Below are positions 1 to 7,089 of a stretch of DNA of 14,751 bases, one piece after another. The translations under genes and the position numbers were made by a program. Where the stretch lies: the NCBI GenBank assembly GCA_020634035.1, contig JACKCM010000014.1, positions 1 to 14,751 on the forward strand, written 5' to 3'. Source of the stretch: Candidatus Obscuribacterales bacterium. Its GTDB lineage: Bacteria > Cyanobacteriota > Vampirovibrionia > Obscuribacterales > Obscuribacteraceae. The notes below the pieces were generated by a model. It was given only the letters and a program-made list of their open reading frames with translations, ran no database searches and was not told the DNA's origin. The number at the start of each line of letters is the position of its first letter. The stretch's first letter is position 1.

Positions 1-198
1 GCGGAATATCTCTCGAGTGCTGCCTGTCTATTGAACGCTGCCTATGCTGATGCAACTCTAGAGTTGCAATGTCAGTTTCGGCTGCTCCTTTGCCAATACC
101 CGCAATGCCTTACCAGTACATGGTTTATGAAGGTGACAATGATGCTCGATCAAATTTATCTGGCAACTTCTTTGTTGCCAGAATCTAGGCGGCTTTGA
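1..198 (+). CDS. possible C-terminal end of a gene cut by the left edge
   Basis: Frame 1 is open from the first base to a TGA at 196-198 (65 codons), while the other two plus frames stop within the first 50 bases. The translation starts with an alanine- and leucine-rich stretch (YLSSAACLLNAAYADATLE) that would suit a helical protein, but the later part is Cys- and Leu-rich and less protein-like. It contains an exact 18-base palindrome (51-68) and a perfect hairpin (161-180), which is unusual inside coding sequence. I do not recognise a family. It may be a genuine 3' end, a frameshifted end, or chance. Confidence 0.25.
   Translation, partial: AEYLSSAACLLNAAYADATLELQCQFRLLLCQYPQCLTSTWFMKVTMMLDQIYLATSLLPESRRL
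51..68. repeat. 18-base perfect palindrome
   Basis: TGCAACTCTAGAGTTGCA reads identically on both strands. The flanks CTGA (47-50) and TCAG (72-75) are also complementary, offset by three bases on the right. Role unknown; it could be an operator-like site or chance. Confidence 0.4.
161..180. repeat. perfect 7-bp hairpin
   Basis: TGGCAAC (161-167) and GTTGCCA (174-180) are exact inverted repeats with a 6-base loop. No clean T-run follows on either strand, so it is not a convincing intrinsic terminator, although it lies 110 bases downstream of the tautomerase stop on the minus strand. Confidence 0.35.
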
Positions 199-290
199 GG
201 AGACATCTGGCATGGCTTTCAGTGTTGGCGAAAACACACAGTCGCTCGGGCTTCTGGGGTTTAGGATCAATCTGCCACCGCAGGCATAGA

Positions 291-500
291 CTAGTTCTTT
301 GCAGTCTCTTTGCGAAGTTCGGACATGAGCATACCGCGGTTGCCCCAGTTGTCCGGATTGATCTCTTCAATGACCACGTGGGTGTTCTCAGGGTTTTTGT
401 TGAGTACTCTTTGAAGCGTGCCGGTAATCTCTTCGATTATCTGAGCTTTTTGCTCTCTGGTAGCGCCACTTTCAAGCAGTTTGACATTAACAAAAGGCAT
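291..500 (-). CDS. 4-oxalocrotonate tautomerase family protein, DmpI-like
   Basis: A 69-residue protein of the usual size for the small tautomerases, which keto-enol isomerise substrates with an N-terminal proline as general base and form cytosolic oligomers. The second residue is Pro (MPFVNVKLLES), which becomes Pro1 after Met removal. The middle and end (HVVIEEINPDNWG, then RGMLMSE) match the family pattern, with Trp where classical 4-oxalocrotonate tautomerase has Phe50. The Arg11 and Arg39 equivalents of the classical enzyme appear absent (Gly/Ala and His instead), so it resembles DmpI-type members and the substrate cannot be inferred. An AAGGAG ribosome site sits 9 bases before the ATG. 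It appears to be transcribed alone: a strong terminator-like hairpin for the next upstream gene lies at 622-662. Confidence 0.85.
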   Translation of the reverse strand: MPFVNVKLLESGATREQKAQIIEEITGTLQRVLNKNPENTHVVIEEINPDNWGNRGMLMSELRKETAKN

Positions 501-621
501 AGTTCTTTTCTCCTTGCGCCCTTACTCTAATTTCAAAAGGCGGTCTGAACCGGTTCATTTTATCCTAATCTCGCCAGTCTTTTTGTTCTTGGTATACTAT
601 CTGTAATAGTAGCATGCCGTG

Positions 622-662
622 AAAAAGTTTTGGATTTCAGGGGTCTAAGAGCCTGAAATCCA
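622..662 (-). terminator. intrinsic terminator of the coiled-coil membrane protein gene
   Basis: Exact 11-bp inverted repeat TGGATTTCAGG (631-641) and CCTGAAATCCA (652-662) with a 10-base loop. Read on the minus strand it is followed by AAAC and then five T residues (complement of 622-626). It lies about 75 bases past the stop of the gene at 739-1308. Confidence 0.7.
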
Positions 663-738
663 GTATCTTCTGTTGCCGCTTTTCAGCTATCGGCTGTCAT
701 ATCTAGAGGGAGGCTAAGCAAACGGGTCAGCTACATAT

Positions 739-1308
739 TCAATCGTACGAGTTAATCAGTGCGGCAAACGAGCTTCGCATCTTGAACACTTCGCCGCGGA
801 GCTTCTCTACAATGCTTCCCAAACTTTCGATGTCGTTCCGGGCGGCCGCGAACTCGGGCCTGGTCATAAGATCGTCCAGCACCTCCGGATAAGCATCAGA
901 GACGATAACCCGGATATCTCTCTCGTTCATCTCTTGCAGGCTAGCCGCTTTCTCCAGCTCTTCTTCCGCCAGCAAGAGTGAATCCATCGCTCGCTTGAGG
1001 AGCGCTGATCGAACTGTGGGTGACTCGGTCAGGTCTGCTGCCCGTTTCTTCTCCCTGCACATCTCCAGATGAAATCTTGCGTTGGAGAGCCTTGTGTGCA
1101 GCTCTCTCATGGACTCAGGCATGGTGCGGATGCCGGTTACTGCAAAAAGCTCCCATTCGCTGTACGGGGCTGTGATTGCGATTCCGGCCGGCTCTTCTTC
1201 CTTTTTGAAAAAGTCGGACCTGCAAAGCAGGGATCCTAAGAAGGCGAAAAGTATCGCCACGAAGCAGAGGAAGGTGATTTTGGCGAGTTTTGTTTTGCTG
1301 TCGGTCAT
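739..1308 (-). CDS. membrane-anchored coiled-coil protein, unknown function
   Basis: 189 residues, no family recognised. After a short basic N-terminus a hydrophobic segment (about 9-29, KITFLCFVAILFAFLGSLLC) should act as an uncleaved signal anchor, placing the rest outside the cytoplasm. Residues about 64-135 are rich in Leu, Glu, Arg and Ala with heptad-like spacing and few helix breakers, and 150-185 is again helical, so a coiled-coil rod is likely. The ATG at 1306-1308 is preceded by only a weak GAG-type ribosome site. It is followed by a terminator at 622-662 and separated by about 190 bases from the next upstream gene, so probably monocistronic. Confidence 0.7.
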   Translation of the reverse strand: MTDSKTKLAKITFLCFVAILFAFLGSLLCRSDFFKKEEEPAGIAITAPYSEWELFAVTGIRTMPESMRELHTRLSNARFHLEMCREKKRAADLTESPTVRSALLKRAMDSLLLAEEELEKAASLQEMNERDIRVIVSDAYPEVLDDLMTRPEFAAARNDIESLGSIVEKLRGEVFKMRSSFAALINSYD

Positions 1309-1497
1309 GGTTCACTCTTTGATTGAGTTGGTTGACGTTGACAACAAACAAAGCCTTCGTTTCTCTACCAGGTAATCACTGTTACTGAGCTAATACTCGT
1401 ATCCTGGCGTTGTCTGTTTCGAAGATGGTTGAATCAGCAGCCTCAGCCCCTGATTCGAGGATGCTCTCAGGAGCACCATGATGTGAGCCCGATACCC

Positions 1498-1950
1498 TTA
1501 CATCAGGGTGCGGTTGCCCCGGTGGGTGGTCTCCGGCGCTTCCAGAACCTGGGTTCCGGCGGCACAGTTGACCCGGGAGCCTTTGCTCGCGATGATGGTC
1601 GAGCCCGCTTCGGCGTCGACGCTGGAGCCAGGCAGGGCATAGACCTTCGAGCCGGCACGGGCGGTGACCCGGCTGCCTGCTTTGGCGTGCACCTCGGCGC
1701 CTTCGAAGGCGACGACCTTCGAGTTGCTGTCGGCGTGAACCACGGCACCGTTGCCCGCGGCTACCTTGGAAGCGGCCAGGGCGAGAATGGTGCAGGGGCG
1801 GTCGCCGATCACTTCCGAGCCGAGCATGGCCGAGACGATGGCGTTTTCGCCTGCCCGGGCGCGCTGACCCATGAAGATGAAGGCGGTGTCGCCGTCGGCG
1901 GTGAGGGGGAAGCTTTCGATGTTCGAGGGAACAAGGACTGCTTCGGACAT
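1498..1950 (-). CDS. octapeptide-repeat protein, probable beta-solenoid
   Basis: 150 residues, with no signal peptide or membrane segment. From about residue 34 to 137 the chain is 13 successive octads of the form x-x-G-S-x-V-x-A without a single insertion or deletion: the G-S (or N-A, G-A, P-C, A-S, G-T) pair falls at 36, 44, 52, 60, 68, 76, 84, 92, 100, 108, 116, 124 and 132. Such short hydrophobic-alternating repeats usually coil into a beta-solenoid with Val/Ile and Ala inside. The first four octads are degenerate, the later ones regular. The repeats are also visible in the DNA as a 24-base period, and this gene is more GC-rich than its neighbours. AGGAGG lies 8 bases before the ATG, an ideal ribosome site. 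Functionally unassigned; surface-assembly, scaffold or ice/ligand-binding roles are possible only by analogy with other octad solenoids. Confidence 0.8.
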   Translation of the reverse strand: MSEAVLVPSNIESFPLTADGDTAFIFMGQRARAGENAIVSAMLGSEVIGDRPCTILALAASKVAAGNGAVVHADSNSKVVAFEGAEVHAKAGSRVTARAGSKVYALPGSSVDAEAGSTIIASKGSRVNCAAGTQVLEAPETTHRGNRTLM

Positions 1951-2011
1951 AGTGTAATCCTCCTGGGATTTGGGGGTAAGACCAGCCTGCGGCCGGTCAG
2001 AATCACTGGAA

Positions 2012-2048
2012 CGAGGGCTTTAGAAAGGCTGGCTTTCTAAAGCCCTCG
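2012..2048 (-). terminator. very strong 16-bp hairpin between two minus-strand genes
   Basis: CGAGGGCTTTAGAAAG (2012-2027) and CTTTCTAAAGCCCTCG (2033-2048) are perfect inverted repeats around a 5-base loop. It begins 6 bases beyond the stop of the upstream minus-strand gene. The minus-strand sequence after the stem is TTCCAGTG, so there is no real U tract; it may stop transcription weakly, protect an mRNA 3' end, or be a member of a dispersed palindromic repeat. Confidence 0.5.
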
Positions 2049-2054
2049 CAGCAA

Positions 2055-2309
2055 TCACAAGAAATCCCAGTTCTTGCGGTAGGCTCGCAGACAAAGGAAG
2101 GCGGCGGCGATGATCATGCCGATGCCGGTCATTGCGTAGGCGGCGCCGTATTCGATGCCGAGCAGATGCTGGGGAAAGAGCGCCAGGGGGATGCATATTG
2201 CGGCACCAGCCAGAAAGAGGCAGCAGACGCCGAGCAACATCAAGCAGGGGAACCAGACATGATTTGCGAAGTCGAACTTTGACCAGGCAGATTCTGTGCG
2301 ACGGGTCAA
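2055..2309 (-). CDS. small two-helix membrane protein, unknown function
   Basis: 84 residues with a polar N-terminus (1-17), two hydrophobic helices (about 18-42 and 55-76) and a basic C-terminal end (RAYRKNWDFL), so both ends are expected on the cytoplasmic side. The start is TTG, supported by AGAAGGA about 9 bases upstream; no ATG is available before the first helix. A longer frame overlapping it on the same strand (2020-2481) is Arg/Pro/Ser-rich and looks like a shadow. Not recognised as a family. It ends just before the hairpin at 2012-2048. Confidence 0.6.
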   Translation of the reverse strand: MTRRTESAWSKFDFANHVWFPCLMLLGVCCLFLAGAAICIPLALFPQHLLGIEYGAAYAMTGIGMIIAAAFLCLRAYRKNWDFL

Positions 2310-2591
2310 TTTGAAGTCCTTCTCTTTTTTTAGAACAGATAAGCAGCGAAGTGACGCTAGAACAGAAGCACCTTTTCGATGGTAAAACTTGCCGCAAGCG
2401 GCTTCGGTCTGCCGGCGCCATGCACGCGGTGGAAGGAAGGCGGGACTTGCAGGGATGAATATCCTGGAGATTTAGAACCAACGAAAAGGGAAGACAGATG
2501 TCAAGAAATTTCTATCAAAAATAGAGATAGATCTGGAAAGAAGAAATGTAAAAGACAGAGATTTACTCTTCTTCAAAACCTGATTTCAGAA

Positions 2592-3560
2592 TCAGCGATA
2601 GATCCTGGGAACACCATAGGGCTGGTAATAGAGAGGCGTGTTCAGGGCTTGCTGCGCTCTATTTTTAATGGTCACCGCATCGTTGAGCTGGTTAGTGCAG
2701 CTTTCGACCTCATTTTTATAAGGCTCCAGTATTTTATCCAGAATTTGCTTAGAGGCATCTTTGCGCTGGTCGAATTTCTGTTCTGTTTCGCCATAGGCGC
2801 GAAATGCCGGAACCAGTGAGTTAGACCTCGCCTGGGCCTGGCTCAACTCTCTTTTGGCTTCATCGACATTAGACTGGGCTTGTTCGATAGCCTGGAAAGC
2901 CCCGGCATAGACGTAATTTGCTTGTTGAGACATCGGCCAGGCCATAAATTGATTTGGGCTGGGACCGGGTCGGCTGTGCTTGGTCACCGGTTTGAGCTGC
3001 CGTTTTATAGAGCGCAACTTTTCTTGATCTACCAAAAGCTCGGGCTCTGAGCCGGAGCTAGAGCTGGCTCCGGCTCCGGATCCGGATCCATTCGTAGAAT
3101 CAAACGAAGCGGCCGGGCTTCTCTGCATGGTGGTGTCTGCACTTTTGCGAACCAGGCTGGCTATCTGGGTTCTGAGAGTTTCTGATTCTTTGATTCTTGT
3201 TTTGTAATAGTGCAGGGTTTGCATCGAGTTATGACCCACTTCGCTGTGGGGCGAAATGCTGTAAGCCTGGGCAAAAGCTATCATCGCTTCGTCTATGCGA
3301 TTCTCTTTTAAGAGGGAGCTTGCCAGCCAGTAGTAGGCGCTGGCGTTGGAGCGATAGGCGCCGTTTACCGCCCGGCGCAGATAGCCCGAAGCTGTTTTAT
3401 AGTCGCCCTTCTTGAAATAGGTCACCCCGGCTTCGAAAGTGTTTTGATACTCTCGGGTGACAGCCTGGGCGCTAGCAGGAGCTTCAGAGGATAATGCCAG
3501 CATCGTCATAAATGCCGCCGAAGCCGAAATCAAGAAGGCTGGGCTTGATTTTGCTGACAC
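2592..3560 (-). CDS. secreted TPR and coiled-coil protein
   Basis: 322 residues. A signal peptide (about 1-32, ending APASAQA) sends it across the inner membrane. Two to three tetratricopeptide repeats follow (about 37-105: YQNTFEAGVTYFKKGDYKTA, then SAYYWLASSLLKENRIDEAM, AFAQAYSISP), a fold for protein-protein contacts. Residues about 145-175 form a low-complexity Ser/Gly/Ala linker encoded by repetitive DNA (about 3045-3095). The remainder up to about 305 is Gln/Ala/Glu/Lys-rich and probably coiled coil, ending in an aromatic tail (YYQPYGVPRIYR). The start is GTG (3558-3560) with AGGTAAGG upstream; an internal ATG at residue 18 would leave only a poor signal. A weak 6-bp hairpin (2580-2595) with TTTT beyond it overlaps the stop codon. 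It is divergent from the hydrolase gene, 77 bases apart. Function unknown. Confidence 0.8.
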   Translation of the reverse strand: MSAKSSPAFLISASAAFMTMLALSSEAPASAQAVTREYQNTFEAGVTYFKKGDYKTASGYLRRAVNGAYRSNASAYYWLASSLLKENRIDEAMIAFAQAYSISPHSEVGHNSMQTLHYYKTRIKESETLRTQIASLVRKSADTTMQRSPAASFDSTNGSGSGAGASSSSGSEPELLVDQEKLRSIKRQLKPVTKHSRPGPSPNQFMAWPMSQQANYVYAGAFQAIEQAQSNVDEAKRELSQAQARSNSLVPAFRAYGETEQKFDQRKDASKQILDKILEPYKNEVESCTNQLNDAVTIKNRAQQALNTPLYYQPYGVPRIYR

Positions 3561-3637
3561 TGTCCTTACCTGTGATAATTACTTTGAAGGACCATTAAAT
3601 CATCTTTGTCCAATCGACGGCAACTCTAATAGAATAT

Positions 3638-4627
3638 ATGCTTCTCGCAATTACCGGTGATGCAGAAGCTCAAGTCGTGAAGAAGAAAAAGAAAAGTACC
3701 AGCAGTAAAAGTAAGAAAAAGAAGCAAAAGCTGAGTCCCAGGCAGCAGCGTTTTATGTTGCTTGGTCTACTTGGTCTGGCGATTATTCTCTGTCTCTATT
3801 TTTTCTTCTCGCCGCTTTCTATGGTGAACAGTCAACTCTTTCATCCGACAAAAGCCGCCAGTTATCCGGATATCCCCGATAATTTATTAGGGGCGAAGCG
3901 CGAAGATGTCTCTTTCAAGACCCCTGCCGGCGTCAAGCTGCACGGTATTCTTTTCGAGATGCCCGGTGCAAAATATACCTTTTTACTCAACCACGGCCAG
4001 GGCGGCAACCTGTCTACCCATATGGGTCTTGTCAAAACTGTTCTCTTGAACGGACAGTCGATTTTGACTTATGACTATGAAGGCTATGGTATCAGTGACG
4101 GTGTGCCTTCTGTAGCCGGTCTGGTAGAAGATGGAGCGGCCGCCTTTGATTTCTTGACCAATGAAAAAGGTATAAAACCGGACAGGATTGTGCTCTATGG
4201 GGCATCCCTGGGCAGTGGTGTCGCCGGAACGGTCGCCATGATCAAGCCCCCGGCGGGGTTGATGTTGGTCTGTCCTTATACATCCCTAAAAAGACTGGCG
4301 AGAGAGACTCTGCCTTATCTCAATCTCTATCCTGATTTTTTGTTTCCTCAACCTGATATCGGCTCTGAGACTTTTCTACATTACAATGCGGTTACTCCGG
4401 TGATGATTGTTCATGGTGTCGAAGACAGAATAATCAGTGTTCAACATTCCAAAGATCTCAATGCGATAAGACCCTACAAGACCACTCTGGTTCTAGAGAA
4501 GGACAAGCATCACGGAGATTTCTCTACGCCTGTATTGGCAAAGCATGTCTGTGAATTCCTCAACATCCTCAATGGTGGCAAATACGAAACCAGAGAATGT
4601 CAGGAAGAGGTTATAAAAATCCACTGA
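3638..4627 (+). CDS. membrane-anchored alpha/beta hydrolase (Bem46/ABHD13-like)
   Basis: 329 residues. The N-terminal 38 residues are strongly basic (two poly-lysine runs at about 15-34), followed by one membrane helix (about 42-62), which places the basic stretch in the cytoplasm and the catalytic domain outside. The hydrolase domain has an oxyanion-type HGQGGN motif, the nucleophile elbow GASLGSG with Ser190, Asp263 in HGVEDRI and His292 in KHHGDF, a complete catalytic triad. Members act on ester or thioester bonds; the substrate here is unknown. The ATG at 3638 lacks a clear ribosome site; a GTG at 3677 (residue 14), just before the lysine run, is an alternative start. It is divergent from the TPR gene and convergent with the gene at 4641, only 13 bases away. 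Confidence 0.88.
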   Translation: MLLAITGDAEAQVVKKKKKSTSSKSKKKKQKLSPRQQRFMLLGLLGLAIILCLYFFFSPLSMVNSQLFHPTKAASYPDIPDNLLGAKREDVSFKTPAGVKLHGILFEMPGAKYTFLLNHGQGGNLSTHMGLVKTVLLNGQSILTYDYEGYGISDGVPSVAGLVEDGAAAFDFLTNEKGIKPDRIVLYGASLGSGVAGTVAMIKPPAGLMLVCPYTSLKRLARETLPYLNLYPDFLFPQPDIGSETFLHYNAVTPVMIVHGVEDRIISVQHSKDLNAIRPYKTTLVLEKDKHHGDFSTPVLAKHVCEFLNILNGGKYETRECQEEVIKIH

Positions 4628-4640
4628 GTTGGTCAGAGAC

Positions 4641-5258
4641 CTAGAACCAGCCTGAAAAGATCTCTGCTTTCTCGCCGTCTTCGATATCTTCTTTGAGGAT
4701 ATTGATGTCGGACTCTCCTGGATAGAAATCTTCTTCCATGGCTCTGTCTTTGTACCATTCGCCTTCCCAGATCAGACCATTATTGGCTCTTGCCAGAGCG
4801 ACAGAAAACATGGCGGAGAAATAATAGGTCCCGAAAGTGTCATAGTTGTCGGTGATCAACAGATCTTTCTTGCAGAGCTTCAAGCGCTCTGCGATTTCTC
4901 TGTCACCACCTTCCTGTACAAGATGAAAAGGAATCGGTCGGCGGTCCCCTTTTGTTTTCTGGGGCAGCAAGCCAAAGAGGTTTTTGAGCTGCTTTTTGCT
5001 TCCATTAGCTGCCTGGTCGAAATCGAAGTTGTGCACTTCCAGATTGAAGCCACTGACTATAGTGTCATCCGGGTAGGGCCAGAGGGGTTCTTTTTCGACC
5101 TTCGCCGAAACCAGTATTTTCTCTTTCCATGGTGGTCTCTGGAAGATGTTGAGATGGGGGTTCATCTCCAGGGTGACGCCTTTTTTCTTCAGCCAGTCAC
5201 GGGCTTTATTGATCTCGTTTTTGGTTAGGTCGGGCAGGAAGACTCGGTAGTCGTACAT
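4641..5258 (-). CDS. unknown soluble protein, last gene of a likely three-gene operon
   Basis: 205 residues from the ATG at 5256-5258 (MYDYRVFLPDL). The frame stays open upstream to a TTG at 5328-5330, but the added 24 residues look non-native and start near the previous stop; no clear ribosome site supports either start. There is no signal peptide or membrane helix. The sequence is rich in acidic and aromatic residues, with Trp/Pro-rich stretches (FQRPPWKEK, PLWPYPDD), and ends EIFSGWF. The middle (DLLITDNYDTFGTYYFSAMFSVALA) looks like a helix in a globular fold. I do not recognise a family. It lies 78 bases after the nine-helix membrane protein gene on the same strand and may be cotranscribed with it. 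Confidence 0.7.
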   Translation of the reverse strand: MYDYRVFLPDLTKNEINKARDWLKKKGVTLEMNPHLNIFQRPPWKEKILVSAKVEKEPLWPYPDDTIVSGFNLEVHNFDFDQAANGSKKQLKNLFGLLPQKTKGDRRPIPFHLVQEGGDREIAERLKLCKKDLLITDNYDTFGTYYFSAMFSVALARANNGLIWEGEWYKDRAMEEDFYPGESDINILKEDIEDGEKAEIFSGWF

Positions 5259-5336
5259 GGTAATGTGGGCTTGTTTTCGCAGGGATGTCAGTGAAAACGT
5301 AAGCTTAGTACCAATGCCGACCGATTGCAAGCATTA

Positions 5337-6464
5337 TCAAGATAGCAGTATCTCTCGGGTTTTGCGGTCACCAAGCTTCCAGATGGCACTGTCGGTGATG
5401 ATATGGAAAATATTCAGGATCGCAAACATTATTGCTCCGCATTGCAGAACGGTAAAGCCCAGATTGTCTACCAGGCCGGGAATGCCATGGTAGAAAAGGA
5501 GCGACAGCATCAGCGATAGAGCCAGAAATTTCAAGGCTGGTCCTTTGAGCAGAATACCTGCTCCGGGTTTACTGGCTTCAACGCCATTTTCGTTTGATTC
5601 CCGGGCATATTTGGCCGCTGCAATCATCAAATACTGGGTGCCGTGAAAGAAGGCCGAAACATAGAGCCAGTAGATGCCTGTGGCGGCAGGACCCATGGTA
5701 AAAGCCAGGGCTCCGGTAAGCAAGGTAAGCTGGGCCGGAATAGGAATCGGAGCAGAATAAGCATCTGAAACTGTTTCTGAAGTCTTGCGGAGGCTGCGCC
5801 AGACGACTACTCCTGCCAGGGTTAGCACCGATACTAACAAAACCTTTTCGCTGGTGTCGCAAAAGACCTCAGGCAGAGGACCCCAGAAAGGGATCTCCAC
5901 ATTGAGCAGGCTGTTGCCGCTCCACTGTCGATAGGTCAACTGTTTGAATATGGCGTACCAGGCGACGCTCTGGGTGAAGAATCGGATGCTTATTCTCTCT
6001 AGTTGTCCGAGCTTACAGGACCTTTTCATGCAGTAGAGAAGGGCGATGCCATAGCTCTGATTCATAAAGTGATGTGGTACAAGAAGCAGATAGATTTTGA
6101 TATAAATCGGTGCCGAACCCGGTATCACCAGACCGAAGAGAATCAGAGCGATGCCAATAGTTGCCAACCCGAAGGTATAGTTGTGAAAAAGCCGTCTGGT
6201 GGCTCTTGTTCTGTAGACTGTCAGAATGGTCGAAGCCGTATGGCTCTCGGCAAATATCAGAGCGCCCACGGCAGATACTGCCAGAAGGGTCTCGGAGCCT
6301 TCGCCTTTCAAGAAAAAATAGTGAAAGAAGAAAAACAACCAGACCAGTCCACCGAAACCAAATATAGTATCAAGCACCGGGTTCAGAATCCAGGGATTGA
6401 CAGTGGCTCGACTCTGCGGGGCAGGTTCTAGTGGCTGGCTGAATGTGGTTATGCTCGCTGTCAT
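5337..6464 (-). CDS. polytopic membrane protein with His motifs, possible membrane metalloenzyme
   Basis: 375 residues, about nine membrane helices from residue 25 to 362. Several polar motifs lie inside or at the ends of helices: ESHTAST (73-79), VPHHFMNQSYGI (129-140), FHGTQYLM (273-280) and NIFHIITDSAIWKL (351-364, with His354, Asp358 and Trp362). His and Asp at helix ends in this arrangement are typical of membrane-embedded di-metal or metal-dependent enzymes such as desaturase-like or Brp/Blh-like dioxygenase proteins, but I cannot match it to a named family, so this is inference from motif layout. The ATG at 6462-6464 has no ribosome site of its own and follows the upstream stop by 13 bases, suggesting translational coupling in an operon with 6478-6936. 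Confidence 0.75.
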   Translation of the reverse strand: MTASITTFSQPLEPAPQSRATVNPWILNPVLDTIFGFGGLVWLFFFFHYFFLKGEGSETLLAVSAVGALIFAESHTASTILTVYRTRATRRLFHNYTFGLATIGIALILFGLVIPGSAPIYIKIYLLLVPHHFMNQSYGIALLYCMKRSCKLGQLERISIRFFTQSVAWYAIFKQLTYRQWSGNSLLNVEIPFWGPLPEVFCDTSEKVLLVSVLTLAGVVVWRSLRKTSETVSDAYSAPIPIPAQLTLLTGALAFTMGPAATGIYWLYVSAFFHGTQYLMIAAAKYARESNENGVEASKPGAGILLKGPALKFLALSLMLSLLFYHGIPGLVDNLGFTVLQCGAIMFAILNIFHIITDSAIWKLGDRKTREILLS

Positions 6465-6477
6465 TTTTCTGATTTAA

Positions 6478-6936
6478 CTAAAAAATATTGGAGGTTCCCC
6501 AGAGAAATCCGGTGGTCATGAGCACTATCACCGCCACGCCCCCATAGATCCATAAAGCGTTTTTCTTGTTCTTTCTCAGATTCCGGAAGGCGCCCAGCAC
6601 CGAAGAAGCTGCAAATGCCAGGATAAGAACAGGTATGAAAGCGCTCTGGTGTTTGTCAGTCGGTCCAAGAGCAGTGGCATCGAGGGCGGGTGGTCCGATG
6701 GTGCCGTTTGTCGTACCCGATAGCATAGGAGCAGCGTCTTCGCCCTGGGGTCCGATGCCGCCACAGGAAGCACCCTGCAAAATTGGACTCTCTGAGACAG
6801 GCTCTGGCGAGACCACAATGGTCGGTGTCATCTCCGGTTTGACCACAGGCTGCTTGGCGCCAGATGCAGGCGGGTTGGTCAGAATAAGCAGGGTGAGAAA
6901 GAGTGTTAGTGTGACGATATGCCAGGTTTTGATCAT
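6478..6936 (-). CDS. membrane protein with proline-rich extracytoplasmic loop, first gene of operon
   Basis: 152 residues. A signal-like N-terminal hydrophobic segment (about 6-20, ending NPPASGA) is followed by a Pro/Gly/Thr-rich disordered stretch (30-95) with a twice-seen IGP element (GGIGPQGED and GTIGPPALD), then two membrane helices (about 99-118 and 128-147) separated by a basic loop (RNLRKNKKN). The ATG at 6934-6936 has a GAGG ribosome site 7 bases upstream. It precedes the nine-helix membrane protein gene by 13 bases. Not recognised; a small membrane partner of that protein is a reasonable guess. Confidence 0.65.
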   Translation of the reverse strand: MIKTWHIVTLTLFLTLLILTNPPASGAKQPVVKPEMTPTIVVSPEPVSESPILQGASCGGIGPQGEDAAPMLSGTTNGTIGPPALDATALGPTDKHQSAFIPVLILAFAASSVLGAFRNLRKNKKNALWIYGGVAVIVLMTTGFLWGTSNIF

Positions 6937-6978
6937 CGGCCGGCCTCGAGTTTTTTTGAAGAGTATTTTTCTATGTTA

Positions 6979-7011
6979 GGCTCTCCTGCCTGACCTTTTG
7001 AGAGGAGAGCC
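6979..7011. promoter_or_regulatory. inverted repeat between divergent genes
   Basis: GGCTCTCCT (6979-6987) and AGGAGAGCC (7003-7011) are exact 9-base arms with a 15-base spacer, in the 153-base gap between the divergent genes starting at 6936 and 7090. No T-run directly follows the stem on either strand. It could be an operator serving both promoters or a leader hairpin; no clear -35/-10 pair was identified. Confidence 0.35.
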
Positions 7012-7089
7012 ACCGGAATCTCTTCAGGGTTTTTCCTGGATTTTCTGGGCAAATAGTAGAAGTGTCCGGCTTAATAAAGGGGTATAAAT

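Noticed and set aside
195..530. 111-codon plus-strand frame
   Set aside because: It overlaps the tautomerase on the opposite strand and has no ribosome site or family features; it is a shadow.
1429..2040. 203-codon plus-strand frame
   Set aside because: Gly/Asp/Ala-rich mirror of the 24-base repeats in the opposite-strand octad gene, with no good start signal; antisense frames of GC-rich repeats are often open.
2020..2481. 153-codon minus-strand frame overlapping the two-helix protein
   Set aside because: Composition is Arg/Ser/Pro-rich without domains, and the overlapping 84-residue frame has coherent membrane helices and a ribosome site.
6937..6960. adjacent XhoI-like and FseI-like sites (CTCGAG, GGCCGGCC) suggesting cloning vector sequence
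   Set aside because: The surrounding sequence and genes are continuous and natural-looking; short sites like these occur by chance and here form part of a ribosome site region.
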